From assembly GCA_947475895.1 (NCBI GenBank), contig CANJMF010000012.1, positions 1 to 64,000 of the forward strand: a stretch of DNA of 64,000 nucleotides. The letters are read 5' to 3'. Below, one piece after another: positions 41,983-51,306 of this stretch. Source of the stretch: Fidelibacterota bacterium (GTDB lineage Bacteria; Pseudomonadota; Alphaproteobacteria; Rhodospirillales; Rhodospirillaceae). Made by a program: the position numbers and the translations under genes. Within the stretch, counting starts at the first letter, position 1; every line of letters begins with the position of its first letter. The notes under the pieces are model-generated. The model did no database searches. It saw only the letters and a list, made by a program, of their open reading frames with translations, and had not been told where the DNA came from.

Positions 41983-43101
41983 CTATTTTGCGGTCGCGCC
42001 GTCGTCGGCCAGTTGCTTCGCGCGGCTCGCGGCGTCTGTGCTCGCCACTTCTTTCTCCGGGCGCAGCACGCGCACCTGCACCATCTTCACGCGGTAAACT
42101 GCCGAGATAGCGGTGTTCTCGCCCGTCGCCGGGTCGGGAAATCCATCGGCCAGTTTGCGTAAGACTTTGTACACCGACCCGCCCGCTTGCTGGCCATAGC
42201 TCGAGTGGTGCGTCGACCACGTGCGAAAGCGGCTGCGATGGAAGCTCTCGACGTCGGCGTATCCGCCGATCAGGCCTTCAGCCCCCGTCGGTGTAAGCTT
42301 CAACTCAAACCGCGCATCGCGCAGCCAATCGTAAGCGGCTTCTTCCGTGTTCACTTCGTGCGGCATCTTGAAGTTCATCGGCTGCGTGATCAGCACGCCG
42401 TTCACGATCTTGGCTTTGGCCGTGAAGATGAACTCCTTGCCAAAGCGCATATCGATCCGCTGCGTGCCGCCCGGTTGGAAATTGTTTCCCGTGCCGTCCA
42501 TCAGCAGTGAATCACGCCCGCGATAGGTGGTGATGGTGACATCGTCATCGTTCGCCAAGCTGTCCACGTCGGTCAACTCGATCATGATGCGGTCGACGTT
42601 CATCTTCTTCTGAAAGATGCTTTCGAACTGCAGCAGCGAGGCGCCGGTGCGGTAGTTGGACACGCAACCGATGACGCGAAACAGCTGATTGTCGATCCCG
42701 GTCTTTCCATCGGGCGAGGTGAAATCGGTCGGTTTGGTTTTGCCGTCCAGGTCCAGGCCGTAGGCGATTTTTCCGCCGGCTTCACGGAACGGGAAGGGAT
42801 CGGGCTCCAGGTTCGGCGCCCACACCGACATTTCGCGCTCAAGCCAGGTCTCGGCCAGCTTCCACTTCTTCGTTCCGTCTTGCGGATACAGCGCCTTGAA
42901 CTGTTCGCGCGGTCCCATGACCGCTAGACCGTCCGGGCATTCTTCTTTCGTGTCCTTGGTTTCGTAGATGCCCCATTTGATGTCGTTGATGGCATACGCG
43001 ATCGAACGACCTGCTGGCGCGGCGTCATTAGCGTGCGCGGCGTTCGAGCCGCACACAAGGCCAAGCGCCGTCATGCAAACCATCAGCTTCGAGAACGTCA
43101 T
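41983..43101 (-). CDS. Secreted protein, unknown function, paired with secreted-repeat protein
   Basis: A 372-residue protein that I do not recognise. A signal peptide (TFSKLMVCMTALGLVCGSNA) leads to a mature part with three cysteines. It has several beta-rich stretches (RIMIELTDVDSLANDDDVTI, IDMRFGKEFIFTAKAKIVNG) and a C-terminal VYRVKMVQVRVLRPEKE, then a Lys/Ala tail. The start at 43101 is set by AAGGAG 6 bases before the ATG. It follows the secreted-repeat gene by 29 bases on the same strand. The two probably form one operon and act together in the periplasm or outside. Confidence 0.65.
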   Translation of the reverse strand: MTFSKLMVCMTALGLVCGSNAAHANDAAPAGRSIAYAINDIKWGIYETKDTKEECPDGLAVMGPREQFKALYPQDGTKKWKLAETWLEREMSVWAPNLEPDPFPFREAGGKIAYGLDLDGKTKPTDFTSPDGKTGIDNQLFRVIGCVSNYRTGASLLQFESIFQKKMNVDRIMIELTDVDSLANDDDVTITTYRGRDSLLMDGTGNNFQPGGTQRIDMRFGKEFIFTAKAKIVNGVLITQPMNFKMPHEVNTEEAAYDWLRDARFELKLTPTGAEGLIGGYADVESFHRSRFRTWSTHHSSYGQQAGGSVYKVLRKLADGFPDPATGENTAISAVYRVKMVQVRVLRPEKEVASTDAASRAKQLADDGATAK

Positions 43102-43130
43102 AACGCGCTCCTTCATATGCATCATGTCTT

Positions 43131-44498
43131 CTACTCGTCGCGTTTGGAGAAGAGGTCGCGGTACACCATGGCGCGATAGCCATTGCGGTTGCCGTCGAAC
43201 TCGCCCCACGCCATAGCCAAGATGTCGGTCGTTGTTTTATCGCCGTAGCCGCGCACACCAGCGAATGTGTAAACCGGCCGTCCGCGAAACGCCCACACGT
43301 TAAGGGCGCCAGGCTGATCGGCGGTCGCGCGCTTGCCGGTTTTGGGATCGATATACATCGCGGTCCAAACTTTGTTGTCCGATTTGGCCCCTTTCGACAC
43401 GATCACGTAGGGGAAAATCTGCGAACAGTTTTCCGTTTCCTTGCCGCTTCCGCAAACGGCGAAACGATAGGCCTGTGGTGCTTCCGGGTAATCGCACGCC
43501 AATTGGTCGAGGGCGTCGTCGTTGCAGGCGTAGCGGTAAACCGTCATGCCGCGTGAATCGCCCAGCACCACACCCACCATGGTGTCCTTCATGACGAAGT
43601 CCTTCGGCGGCGTGGGCGCTTTTTGCATATAGAGGTTATGCCAACCCGGGTTCTCAGCACCGTCTTGCGCGCCGACTTTCGGATCGTTGTTGTAGCGATA
43701 GACCGGCTTGCCGCGAAACGCCCACTGCTGCACACCGGGCGCACGCTCGAATGTCGTCCATTCGCCGATGGCGCGCGTATAAGCGGGTGCGACGACCGGC
43801 GTCCATCCATCCAGGCAGGCATCGAAGCAATTGGATTTGTTGTTGCCGTCGCGGTCGTTGGAATAGACCGACCATCCGTCACGCAACTCAATCATTCGTC
43901 CCGTCATGGACGTGTTCACGATGAACTGCGACGGCACGTTCGGCTTGGGTGCGACCGGATACCGCTCGACGCCGGTTTCGGCCACATGAAACAGCTCTGT
44001 CGCGCCCATCACATCGCCCGGCCGCTTGTCGAGCGCCGACGTGTACAGCGACCAGCCTTCATAGGCCCACTGCTTGCGGCCGTCGGTGCGCGTGACCACC
44101 GTCCATTTATCGATAGGTTTCGCATCATCGGTCGCGTAGGCCGGCGGCCACAGGGCAGCGCAGCTCGGGCGCGTCTCCACCTCGGGCATTTCCAAACCGC
44201 CCGGGTACGGGCTCATGAGTCCGGCGTTCTCGCGATGGACGTTGTGGTCGCAGGTGGGCTTTTCTTGCAGCTCGCCGGCATCGCCATTGCGCAGCGCTTT
44301 CTTCGGCCACTTGTAAAGCGTGTGGCCTTGCGCGTCCGCGAACACAGGCCCTTCCAGTTCTGTACCGATCACTTGAAAGCCGGGCGGCAGCGGGTTGCGG
44401 ATATAATCTTCTTTTCCCACGCTGGCAGCGTGCGCGTGCGGCGCGGCCATCATCAAAGCGACAGCGGCAACCTTCAGCGTCTTTCGCAGTAAACACAT
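43131..44498 (-). CDS. Secreted protein with COG4315-type repeats
   Basis: A 455-residue secreted protein (signal peptide about residues 1-25). It has at least three copies of a module seen in COG4315/secreted-repeat lipoproteins: G-x-TLYKWPKK, then C-x-A-x-WPP, and a closing RTDGRKQWAYEGWSLY, again as PGVQQWAFRGKPVYRY and LNVWAFRGRPVYTF. Related modules with the W-x-x-x-G-x-P-x-Y pattern occur in bacterial surface proteins of unknown role. It begins after a strong ribosome site (GGGAGG) and is divergent from fabD across 249 bases. Confidence 0.75.
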   Translation of the reverse strand: MCLLRKTLKVAAVALMMAAPHAHAASVGKEDYIRNPLPPGFQVIGTELEGPVFADAQGHTLYKWPKKALRNGDAGELQEKPTCDHNVHRENAGLMSPYPGGLEMPEVETRPSCAALWPPAYATDDAKPIDKWTVVTRTDGRKQWAYEGWSLYTSALDKRPGDVMGATELFHVAETGVERYPVAPKPNVPSQFIVNTSMTGRMIELRDGWSVYSNDRDGNNKSNCFDACLDGWTPVVAPAYTRAIGEWTTFERAPGVQQWAFRGKPVYRYNNDPKVGAQDGAENPGWHNLYMQKAPTPPKDFVMKDTMVGVVLGDSRGMTVYRYACNDDALDQLACDYPEAPQAYRFAVCGSGKETENCSQIFPYVIVSKGAKSDNKVWTAMYIDPKTGKRATADQPGALNVWAFRGRPVYTFAGVRGYGDKTTTDILAMAWGEFDGNRNGYRAMVYRDLFSKRDE

Positions 44499-44747
44499 GC
44501 GCGATTTACCCTCCCAGGATCTCGAGGCTCAATCTCTCACAGGGCGCTCGAAAATGCCGTGTTTTTTATGCGCCGTGCAGGCGCTTAAATTGTTGTTCTG
44601 TCTATATTTAAGACGCCCGTCTGAAACCTGGTGCGCGGGGTCCAGGGGGGTGATTTGCTTTTTCATATGCTCTTGTAACGAAAATGAAAAAGGCTTACGG
44701 ACCCCACAGTTCATGGGGTTGTTTGTGTAACTGGGCGGGAATTTTAG

Positions 44748-45692
44748 ATGGTCTGGGCCTACGTGTTTCCGGGACAAGGGTCCCAAGCGGTCGGAATGGG
44801 CAAGGAACTTGCCGGCGCTTTCACCGAAGCGCGCGAAGTCTTCGGCGAGATCGACGAAGCGCTAAAGCAAAATCTTTCCAAGTTGATGTTCGAAGGCCCC
44901 GCCGACGAACTCACGCTCACCGAAAACGCACAACCTGCTTTGATGGCCGTCAGCATGGCGGTCGTGCGTGTGCTCGAGCTGCAAGGCAAAGTCAGCATCC
45001 GCAACACCGCGCGCTATGTGGCGGGTCATTCCCTCGGCGAATATTCGGCGTTGGCTGCCGCCGGTTCCCTTTCGATCTCCGACGCCGCGCGCTTGTTGAA
45101 GACACGCGGCCGCGCCATGCAACAAGCCGTGCCGGTCGGCGTCGGCGCCATGGCGGCGTTGCTCGGCCTCGACATCGACGCGGCCCTCGAAGTGGCCAGC
45201 CAAGCGTCATCGGGCGGCGAAATTTGCGCGACCGCCAACGACAACGCGCCGGGGCAAGTCGTCATCTCCGGCCACAAGGGCGCGGTCGAACGCGCCATCG
45301 AAATCGCCAAAACCAAAGGCGGCAAGCGGGCCATGTTGCTGCCCGTCAGCGCGCCGTTCCATTGTCCGCTCATGAAGCCCGCCGCCGACGCCATGGCCGA
45401 CGCGCTTGTCGACGTCGCCATCAAATCGCCCGTGGTTCCGGTCGTTGCCAACGTCACCGCCGCGACGGTGGTCGATCCCGAAGATATCAAGCGTTTGCTG
45501 GTTCAGCAGGTCACCGCCATGGTGCGCTGGCGTGAAAGCGTGCGCATGATGAAAGACGCCGGCGTCGATACGCTCATCGAACTGGGTGCCGGCAAAGTGC
45601 TCACCGGCCTCGCGAAACGCATCGACGAAAGCCTCAAAGCCACCAGCCTGCAAACACCGCAGGATATCGAAGCGTTTCTGAAACAAAGCTAG
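44748..45692 (+). CDS. fabD: Malonyl-CoA:ACP transacylase
   Basis: FabD loads malonyl groups from CoA onto acyl carrier protein for fatty acid synthesis. The 314-residue protein has the nucleophile Ser in GHSLGEYSALAAAG (Ser about 95), the AFVFPGQGSQ-type start (VFPGQGSQAVGMGKEL), and the His-containing PVSAPFHCPLMKPA. It is the first gene of fabD-fabG-acpP-fabF-mltG. The 249-base gap before it, shared with the divergent secreted-repeat gene, should hold the promoter. Confidence 0.95.
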   Translation: MVWAYVFPGQGSQAVGMGKELAGAFTEAREVFGEIDEALKQNLSKLMFEGPADELTLTENAQPALMAVSMAVVRVLELQGKVSIRNTARYVAGHSLGEYSALAAAGSLSISDAARLLKTRGRAMQQAVPVGVGAMAALLGLDIDAALEVASQASSGGEICATANDNAPGQVVISGHKGAVERAIEIAKTKGGKRAMLLPVSAPFHCPLMKPAADAMADALVDVAIKSPVVPVVANVTAATVVDPEDIKRLLVQQVTAMVRWRESVRMMKDAGVDTLIELGAGKVLTGLAKRIDESLKATSLQTPQDIEAFLKQS

Positions 45693-45703
45693 GAGCGGAC
45701 GTG

Positions 45704-46441
45704 ATGTTCGATCTCACCGGAAAATGCGCGCTCGTCACCGGCGCCAGCGGCGCCATCGGCGGTGCGATTGCCCGTAGCCTTCACGCACAAGGCGCCACCG
45801 TCGGCTTGCACGGCTCGCGCGGTGAAGCGCTCGAAGCGCTGGCCGGCGAGCTTAAAGACCGCGCCCACATCTTCGTCGCCAACTTGTCCGAAGACGGGGT
45901 CGTCGAAAAGCTGATCCCCGACGCCGAAGCCGTCCTGGGCAAGCTCGACATTCTCGTCAACAACGCCGGCATCACCCGCGATGGCCTCATCATGCGCATG
46001 AAGGACGACGACTTCTTGCAGGTCATGACCATCAATCTGGCGGTGGCCTTCAAGCTCTGCCGCGCGTCCGTTCGCGGCATGATGAAGCGCCGCTTTGGGC
46101 GCATCATCAACATGTCCTCGGTCGTCGGCGTCACCGGAAACGCTGGGCAGACCAACTACGTCGCCTCCAAGGCGGGCCTCATCGGCCTCACCAAATCGTT
46201 GGCGCAGGAAGTCGGTAGCCGCGGCATCACGGTGAACGCCATAGCGCCCGGCCTCATCGCCAGCGCCATGACCGGCGAGTTGACCGACGACCAAAAAGCG
46301 CGTTTCCTCGAAGGTATTCCGGCCGGCCGGATCGGCGAGGGCAGCGACATCGCAGCCGCCGCCGTCTATCTCGCTAGCGACGAAGCCAGCTACGTTACCG
46401 GGCAGACCATCCATGTGAATGGCGGTATGGCTATGATTTAA
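45704..46441 (+). CDS. fabG: 3-oxoacyl-ACP reductase FabG
   Basis: FabG reduces 3-ketoacyl-ACP with NADPH. The 245-residue SDR protein has the cofactor motif GASGAIGGAIARSL, NNAGITRDGLIMRM, and the catalytic Ser-Tyr-Lys (NMSSVVGVTGNAGQTNYVAS followed by K). The C-terminus (YVTGQTIHVNGGMAM) is exactly that of the family. A ribosome site (AGGAG at 45691) suits the ATG at 45704 better than the GTG at 45701. It lies 11 bases after fabD. Confidence 0.95.
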   Translation: MFDLTGKCALVTGASGAIGGAIARSLHAQGATVGLHGSRGEALEALAGELKDRAHIFVANLSEDGVVEKLIPDAEAVLGKLDILVNNAGITRDGLIMRMKDDDFLQVMTINLAVAFKLCRASVRGMMKRRFGRIINMSSVVGVTGNAGQTNYVASKAGLIGLTKSLAQEVGSRGITVNAIAPGLIASAMTGELTDDQKARFLEGIPAGRIGEGSDIAAAAVYLASDEASYVTGQTIHVNGGMAMI

Positions 46442-46606
46442 TTGGCGGAAACGTCTTTTTTGGCTCGCGGCCTAGCCCTAGCCAAGAAAAATGTTATGTG
46501 GTACTCACTGCCTCGCTCCGGACAGGGATGGCTGGGGCCAACAAAGAGTTCCGCCTTCCAAATTTTTGTCGTTAAGACATCCACTGAAATTTTTGAGGAA
46601 TGACGA

Positions 46607-46846
46607 ATGAGTGACGTCGCTGACCGCGTGAAGAAAATTGTCGTTGAACACCTGGGCGTTGAAGAAGCCAAGGTCACGGACAATGCGAGCTTCATCGACG
46701 ATTTGGGTGCCGACAGCCTGGATACCGTCGAGCTTGTCATGGCATTCGAAGAGGAATTCGGCGTCGAAATTCCGGACGATGCTGCTGAAAAGATCCTGAC
46801 CGTGAAGGACGCGATTGCCTTCATTCAGGCGAACGCCAGCAAATAG
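46607..46846 (+). CDS. acpP: Acyl carrier protein
   Basis: A 79-residue acidic carrier protein. The phosphopantetheine attachment Ser is at residue 37 in [20 protein letters not shown]. The flanking four-helix pattern is complete ([32 protein letters not shown]). It has its own ribosome site (TGAGGAA). The 165-base gap after fabG probably carries a separate promoter, which is usual for this highly expressed gene. Confidence 0.97.
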   Translation: MSDVADRVKKIVVEHLGVEEAKVTDNASFIDDLGADSLDTVELVMAFEEEFGVEIPDDAAEKILTVKDAIAFIQANASK

Positions 46847-46982
46847 CTAGCGCGGTGTTCGGCAGGTTCGTCCCGCCGGGCGCTAAAAGCCGATGTGCAA
46901 TGGGGCCCATGTTTTCGTGCGGTCCCATAGCCGTTTCTAGACCATGACCTATTTCATGGTCGTTTACGGGGTGTGGTGATCC

Positions 46983-48257
46983 ATGGCCTATGAACCAAAG
47001 CGTATCGTCGTTACTGGATTGGGGCTCGTAACCCCGCTCGGAACCGGCGTTCAAGGTAACTGGGACTCGCTGATGGCCTCCAAGTCGGGCCTCGGCAATA
47101 TCACCCGCTTTCCTGCGGCAGATTTGCCGTGTCGTGTCGGCGGCGAAGTGCCGCTGGGCGATAATCATCCCTATAAATTCATCGCCGACGACATCGTCAC
47201 GCCGAAAGATCGCCGCCGCATGGACGACTTCATCGTCTATGGCGTCGCCGCCGCCGAAGAAGCGATCCGTGATTCCGGTTACGTGCCGCCCGACGACGAA
47301 GCGCGCGAGCGCACGGGCGTGATGATCGGCTCCGGCATCGGCGGACTTGCCACGATCGACGACACGTCGAAGGTTCTCGAGGCGCAAGGCCCGCGCCGTG
47401 TGTCGCCGTTCTTTATTCCGGCCAGCCTCATCAATCTGGTCTCGGGCCAGGTCTCTATCCGTCACGGTTTCAAAGGCCCCAACCACGCGCCTGTCACGGC
47501 CTGTGCGACAGGTGCCCATGCCATCGGCGACGCCGCACGCCTCATCAAATACGGCGACGCCGACGTCATGGTCGCGGGCGGCGCTGAGTCGGCGCTCTGC
47601 CGCTTAGGTATTGCAGGCTTCGCTGCCATGAAGGCGCTGTCCACCAGCTACAACGACACCCCGGAACGCGCTTCGCGTCCGTGGGACAAAGGCCGCGACG
47701 GCTTCGTCATGGGCGAAGGCTCGGGCGTTGTGGTGCTTGAAGATTTGGAACACGCCAGAAAGCGCGGCGCGAAAATTTACGCCGAAGTCTTGGGCTACGG
47801 TTTGTCCGGCGACGCTTATCACCTGACCGCTCCGGCGGAAGACGGCAACGGCGGTTTCCGCGCCATGCGCGGCGCCATGCGCGACGCCAAGCTCAACGTC
47901 GATCAGATCGATTACATCAACGCCCACGGCACATCGACGCCGCTTGGCGACGAAATAGAGGTGAGAGCGGTCAAGCGCCTGTTCGGCGAACACGCAAAGC
48001 AGCTGTCCATGTCGTCGACCAAGTCGGCCATTGGTCATCTGCTGGGCGCGGCGGGCGCGGTGGAAGCGATCTATTCGATCCTTGCCATCAACAATCAGAT
48101 CGCGCCGGCAACGCTCAATCTCGACGATCCCTTCGATGGCTGCGACATCGACCTCGTGCCGCACAAACCGAAGGAGCGCAAAATCCGCTACGCGCTGTCG
48201 AATTCCTTCGGGTTCGGCGGCACCAACGCGGCCGTGGTTCTCGGGCCAGCCCCCTAA
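46983..48257 (+). CDS. fabF: 3-oxoacyl-ACP synthase II
   Basis: FabF elongates fatty acids by condensing malonyl-ACP with acyl-ACP. The 424-residue protein has the Cys-His-His triad: Cys in TACATGAHAIGDA (about residue 173), His in NAHGTSTPLGDEIE and His in KSAIGHLLGAAGAVE. The C-terminus (NSFGFGGTNAAVVL) is standard. It follows acpP by 136 bases in the conserved fab order and precedes mltG. Confidence 0.95.
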   Translation: MAYEPKRIVVTGLGLVTPLGTGVQGNWDSLMASKSGLGNITRFPAADLPCRVGGEVPLGDNHPYKFIADDIVTPKDRRRMDDFIVYGVAAAEEAIRDSGYVPPDDEARERTGVMIGSGIGGLATIDDTSKVLEAQGPRRVSPFFIPASLINLVSGQVSIRHGFKGPNHAPVTACATGAHAIGDAARLIKYGDADVMVAGGAESALCRLGIAGFAAMKALSTSYNDTPERASRPWDKGRDGFVMGEGSGVVVLEDLEHARKRGAKIYAEVLGYGLSGDAYHLTAPAEDGNGGFRAMRGAMRDAKLNVDQIDYINAHGTSTPLGDEIEVRAVKRLFGEHAKQLSMSSTKSAIGHLLGAAGAVEAIYSILAINNQIAPATLNLDDPFDGCDIDLVPHKPKERKIRYALSNSFGFGGTNAAVVLGPAP

Positions 48258-48278
48258 ACACTTAACGTACGTGCGGTG

Positions 48279-49265
48279 ATGACTCGTTTTCGTTTCTTCG
48301 CCGCATTTTTAGTTCTCATCGTTCTAGCACTTGGCGGCGCTGGCGCTGCTTACGTGTGGTTCACGGGCGCTGTCGTGGCGCCGGGCCCCTTGCAGACTGC
48401 GACGACCGTCGTGATCGTGCCGGGCAGCGGCGTGCCCACCATCAGCCGCCAATTGGCCGACGCCGGCGTCATCGCCTATCCGCTGATGTTCGAATTGGAA
48501 ACGCGCCGCCTCGGTCACGCGCGCGCGCTAAAAGCCGGCGAATACCGCTTCGAGCCGGGCGTCAGCACCGACACCGCCATTGCAAAGATCGTCCGGCGCG
48601 ACGTGGTCGTGCGTTTCGTGACGATCCCCGAAGGTCTCGTCGTCGCCGATATTCGCGGAATTTTAAGCGCGGCTGAATTTCTCTCCGGCGACATCACCGC
48701 AAAAATCGCCGACGGTGATTTGCTCCCCGAAACCTATCGCTACGAACGCGGCGATGCCCGCGATGCCGTCGTCGCCCGCATGAAGTCCGCGCGCACGTCC
48801 GTGCTTAATGAGCTTTGGGACAAGCGCGCGTCCGGTCTCCCGCTGCGTTCGCCCGAAGAAGCCTTGGTGCTGGCCTCAATCGTCGAGAAAGAAACCGGCC
48901 TCGCCGCCGAGCGCCCGCACGTCGCGTCGGTGTTCATTAACCGCTTGCGCAAAGGCATGCGCCTTCAATCGGATCCCACGGTAATTTACGGCCTCGCGCC
49001 CGATACCGGCACGATCGATCGGTCTTTGCGCCGCGCCGATCTGGAAGCGCCGAGCGCCTATAACACATATGTCATCGACGCGTTGCCGCCGTCGCCCATC
49101 TGCAATCCGGGTCGCGCCGCGCTCGCGGCCGTCCTCGCGCCGATGCAATCCGACGATCTTTACTTCGTCGCCGATGGTTCCGGTGGTCACGTTTTCGCGA
49201 CCTCGCTGGATCAACATAACCGCAACGTCGCGCGCTGGCGCGAACTTCAGAAACATTCGCCCTAA
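48279..49265 (+). CDS. mltG: Endolytic transglycosylase MltG
   Basis: MltG cuts nascent peptidoglycan strands in the inner membrane and sets glycan length. The 328-residue protein has one N-terminal membrane helix (about residues 5-25), a LysM-like strand region, and the YceG catalytic domain with the key Glu in LASIVEKETGLAAERPHVAS and VFINRLRKGMRLQSDPTVIYG. The ATG at 48279 is preferred over the GTG just before it. It lies about 20 bases after fabF, its usual place. Confidence 0.92.
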   Translation: MTRFRFFAAFLVLIVLALGGAGAAYVWFTGAVVAPGPLQTATTVVIVPGSGVPTISRQLADAGVIAYPLMFELETRRLGHARALKAGEYRFEPGVSTDTAIAKIVRRDVVVRFVTIPEGLVVADIRGILSAAEFLSGDITAKIADGDLLPETYRYERGDARDAVVARMKSARTSVLNELWDKRASGLPLRSPEEALVLASIVEKETGLAAERPHVASVFINRLRKGMRLQSDPTVIYGLAPDTGTIDRSLRRADLEAPSAYNTYVIDALPPSPICNPGRAALAAVLAPMQSDDLYFVADGSGGHVFATSLDQHNRNVARWRELQKHSP

Positions 49266-49290
49266 CTGCGAAAGCCCGGTATCATCGCTC

Positions 49291-50019
49291 ATGATCGCAT
49301 ATTTACTCGACCCGCAGACCTGGGCGGCCTTCGCAACACTGACGGTGCTCGAGATCGTTCTCGGCATCGACAACCTCGTCTTCCTCGCCATTACCTCGGC
49401 TCGCTTGCCCATTGAAAAGCAGGCGTCGGCGCGCAAGATCGGTTTGATCATGGCGCTGGTGCTGCGCATCGGCCTCTTGATGACGCTGTCGTGGATCGCC
49501 GCACTCACAAAGCCCGTGTTCACCGTCGGCACGTTTGAAGTCAGCTGGCGCGATCTGGTGCTCGGGCTCGGTGGCCTCTATCTGCTCTACAAGGGTGTCA
49601 TGGAAATCCACGAGAGCATCGAAGGCGGCGGCGAGCACGGCACAAAAGGCACGGCGTCCTACGCTGCGGTCATCGTGCAGATCATGATCCTCGATCTTGT
49701 GTTCTCTCTCGATTCCATCATCACCGCCGTGGGCATGACCAACAATTTGCCCGTCATGGTGGCGGCCATTGTCGTGGCCATTCTGGTGATGATGTTTGCC
49801 GCCAGCGCGGTCTCGGGCTTTATCAATAACCATCCCACCGTCAAAATGCTGGCCTTGGCATTTTTGATCCTTGTCGGCTTTGTCCTGGTCGCCGACGCGG
49901 GACATTTCCACATTGAGCGTGGATACCTTTACTTCGCTATCGCGTTCTCGATTGGCGTCGAGTGCTTGAACCTCCTCATGCGCCGCCGCCATCAGAAACG
50001 CGAGAATGGCCCCACCTAA
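49291..50019 (+). CDS. TerC family membrane protein, probable metal exporter
   Basis: A 242-residue integral membrane protein of the TerC family with seven or so helices. Signature segments are TVLEIVLGIDNLVFLAI (early acidic motif) and ILDLVFSLDSIITAVGM (repeat motif), whose Asp and Asn residues are thought to bind metal. Family members such as Alx export manganese, and some support tellurite resistance or protein secretion. The known Mn riboswitch that precedes some TerC genes is absent; only 25 bases separate it from mltG. It overlaps the Nramp-type gene by 14 bases. Confidence 0.87.
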   Translation: MIAYLLDPQTWAAFATLTVLEIVLGIDNLVFLAITSARLPIEKQASARKIGLIMALVLRIGLLMTLSWIAALTKPVFTVGTFEVSWRDLVLGLGGLYLLYKGVMEIHESIEGGGEHGTKGTASYAAVIVQIMILDLVFSLDSIITAVGMTNNLPVMVAAIVVAILVMMFAASAVSGFINNHPTVKMLALAFLILVGFVLVADAGHFHIERGYLYFAIAFSIGVECLNLLMRRRHQKRENGPT

Positions 50020-51304
50020 AACGCCCGACCCTTCCACAGCCGACACCGCGAAGCCGCGGTGGAATTTTTGGCGTGCCCTGGGCCCCGGCCTCATCACGGG
50101 TGCGGCTGACGACGATCCCAGCGGCATCGCCACCTACTCTCAGGCCGGTGCGCAATTCGGCTATGGCCTGCTGTGGACTTTGCTGCTCACGCTGCCCTTC
50201 ATGGTGGCCATCCAAATCATCAGCGCCGCCATCGGCTGGCGCACGGGCAAGGGCCTCGCCCACAACATGGCGTCGCGTATGCCGCGCGCCGTGCTCTACA
50301 TTTTAGTCGCGCTGCTGGTTGTGGCGAACACCATCAACATCGCCGCCGACCTCGCTGCCATGGGCGAAGCGGTTCAACTCGTCATCGGCGGACCCGCCCT
50401 CGCATATGTGGCGCTGCTCGGCGTCATCAGCCTGACGGCGGAAATTCTTATCCCTTATCAGCGTTACGCCGGTTACCTGAAATATCTCACGGTCGTATTG
50501 CTCGTTTATGTCGACGCCGCCTTCAGCGCGCATTTACCCTGGGGGGCCGTATTGCGCGGCGCACTCCTGCCCACGTTGTCGCTCGACAAAGATCTTTTGC
50601 TGACGGTGGTCGCTGTGTTCGGCACCACCATCAGCCCCTACCTCTTTTTCTGGCAGGCATCGCAAGAAGCCGAAGAGTCCTGCCTCAGCTATCAACACAA
50701 ATATGCCAAGCGCCATCCCGGCCCCAGCCGCTACCTCCGCCACATCGCCTTCGACACATGGGCCGGCATGTTGGTGTCCAATACCATCGCTGTCTTCATT
50801 GTCGTGACGGCGGCGGCCACGCTGCACGTTCATGGTGTCACGACGATCACGAGCGCTGCCGAGGCCGCCGAAGCCTTGCGCCCCATCGCTGGCGATCTGA
50901 CCTTCGCGTTGTTCGCCCTCGGCATCGTCGGCACCGGGTTGCTCGCCGTGCCGGTGTTGGCCGGATCGGCTGCCTATGCGGTCGCTGAGACATTCGGCAT
51001 GCCGGGCAGCCTCGAGCTCCCCGCCAGCCGCGCCATGGGATTTTACGGCATCGTCGGCGCCGCGACGTTAGGCGGCGTGATGTTGGCCGCAACGCCCATC
51101 CCGCCCATGCAAATGCTGTTCTGGGCGGCGGTGATCAACGGCGTCGTCGCCATTCCGTTTATGGTTTGCATGATGTTCATCGTCACGGGGAAAGGCAGCG
51201 ACACGCTGTTCGCACTCCCGCCCTGGATCAAAATTCCGGGATGGCTCTCGGCGTTACTGATGTTCGGCGTCGTCGCGATGATGGTGTGGTCCACCTTCGC
51301 CTAA
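50006..51304 (+). CDS. Nramp-related divalent metal transporter with altered metal-site motifs
   Basis: A 432-residue transporter with about eleven helices of the Nramp fold (LGPGLITGAADDDPSGIATY start; WQASQEAEE; a late PIPPMQMLFWAAVINGVVA). The first-helix DPGN motif of manganese/iron Nramps reads DPSG (residues 37-40). The helix-six MPHN-type Met motif is replaced by a GMLVSN segment (about residues 254-259). Such changes occur in Nramp-related clades with other substrates, magnesium among them, so the cargo may not be Mn. It is coupled to TerC by overlap. Confidence 0.85.
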   Translation: MAPPKTPDPSTADTAKPRWNFWRALGPGLITGAADDDPSGIATYSQAGAQFGYGLLWTLLLTLPFMVAIQIISAAIGWRTGKGLAHNMASRMPRAVLYILVALLVVANTINIAADLAAMGEAVQLVIGGPALAYVALLGVISLTAEILIPYQRYAGYLKYLTVVLLVYVDAAFSAHLPWGAVLRGALLPTLSLDKDLLLTVVAVFGTTISPYLFFWQASQEAEESCLSYQHKYAKRHPGPSRYLRHIAFDTWAGMLVSNTIAVFIVVTAAATLHVHGVTTITSAAEAAEALRPIAGDLTFALFALGIVGTGLLAVPVLAGSAAYAVAETFGMPGSLELPASRAMGFYGIVGAATLGGVMLAATPIPPMQMLFWAAVINGVVAIPFMVCMMFIVTGKGSDTLFALPPWIKIPGWLSALLMFGVVAMMVWSTFA

Positions 51305-51306
51305 GA

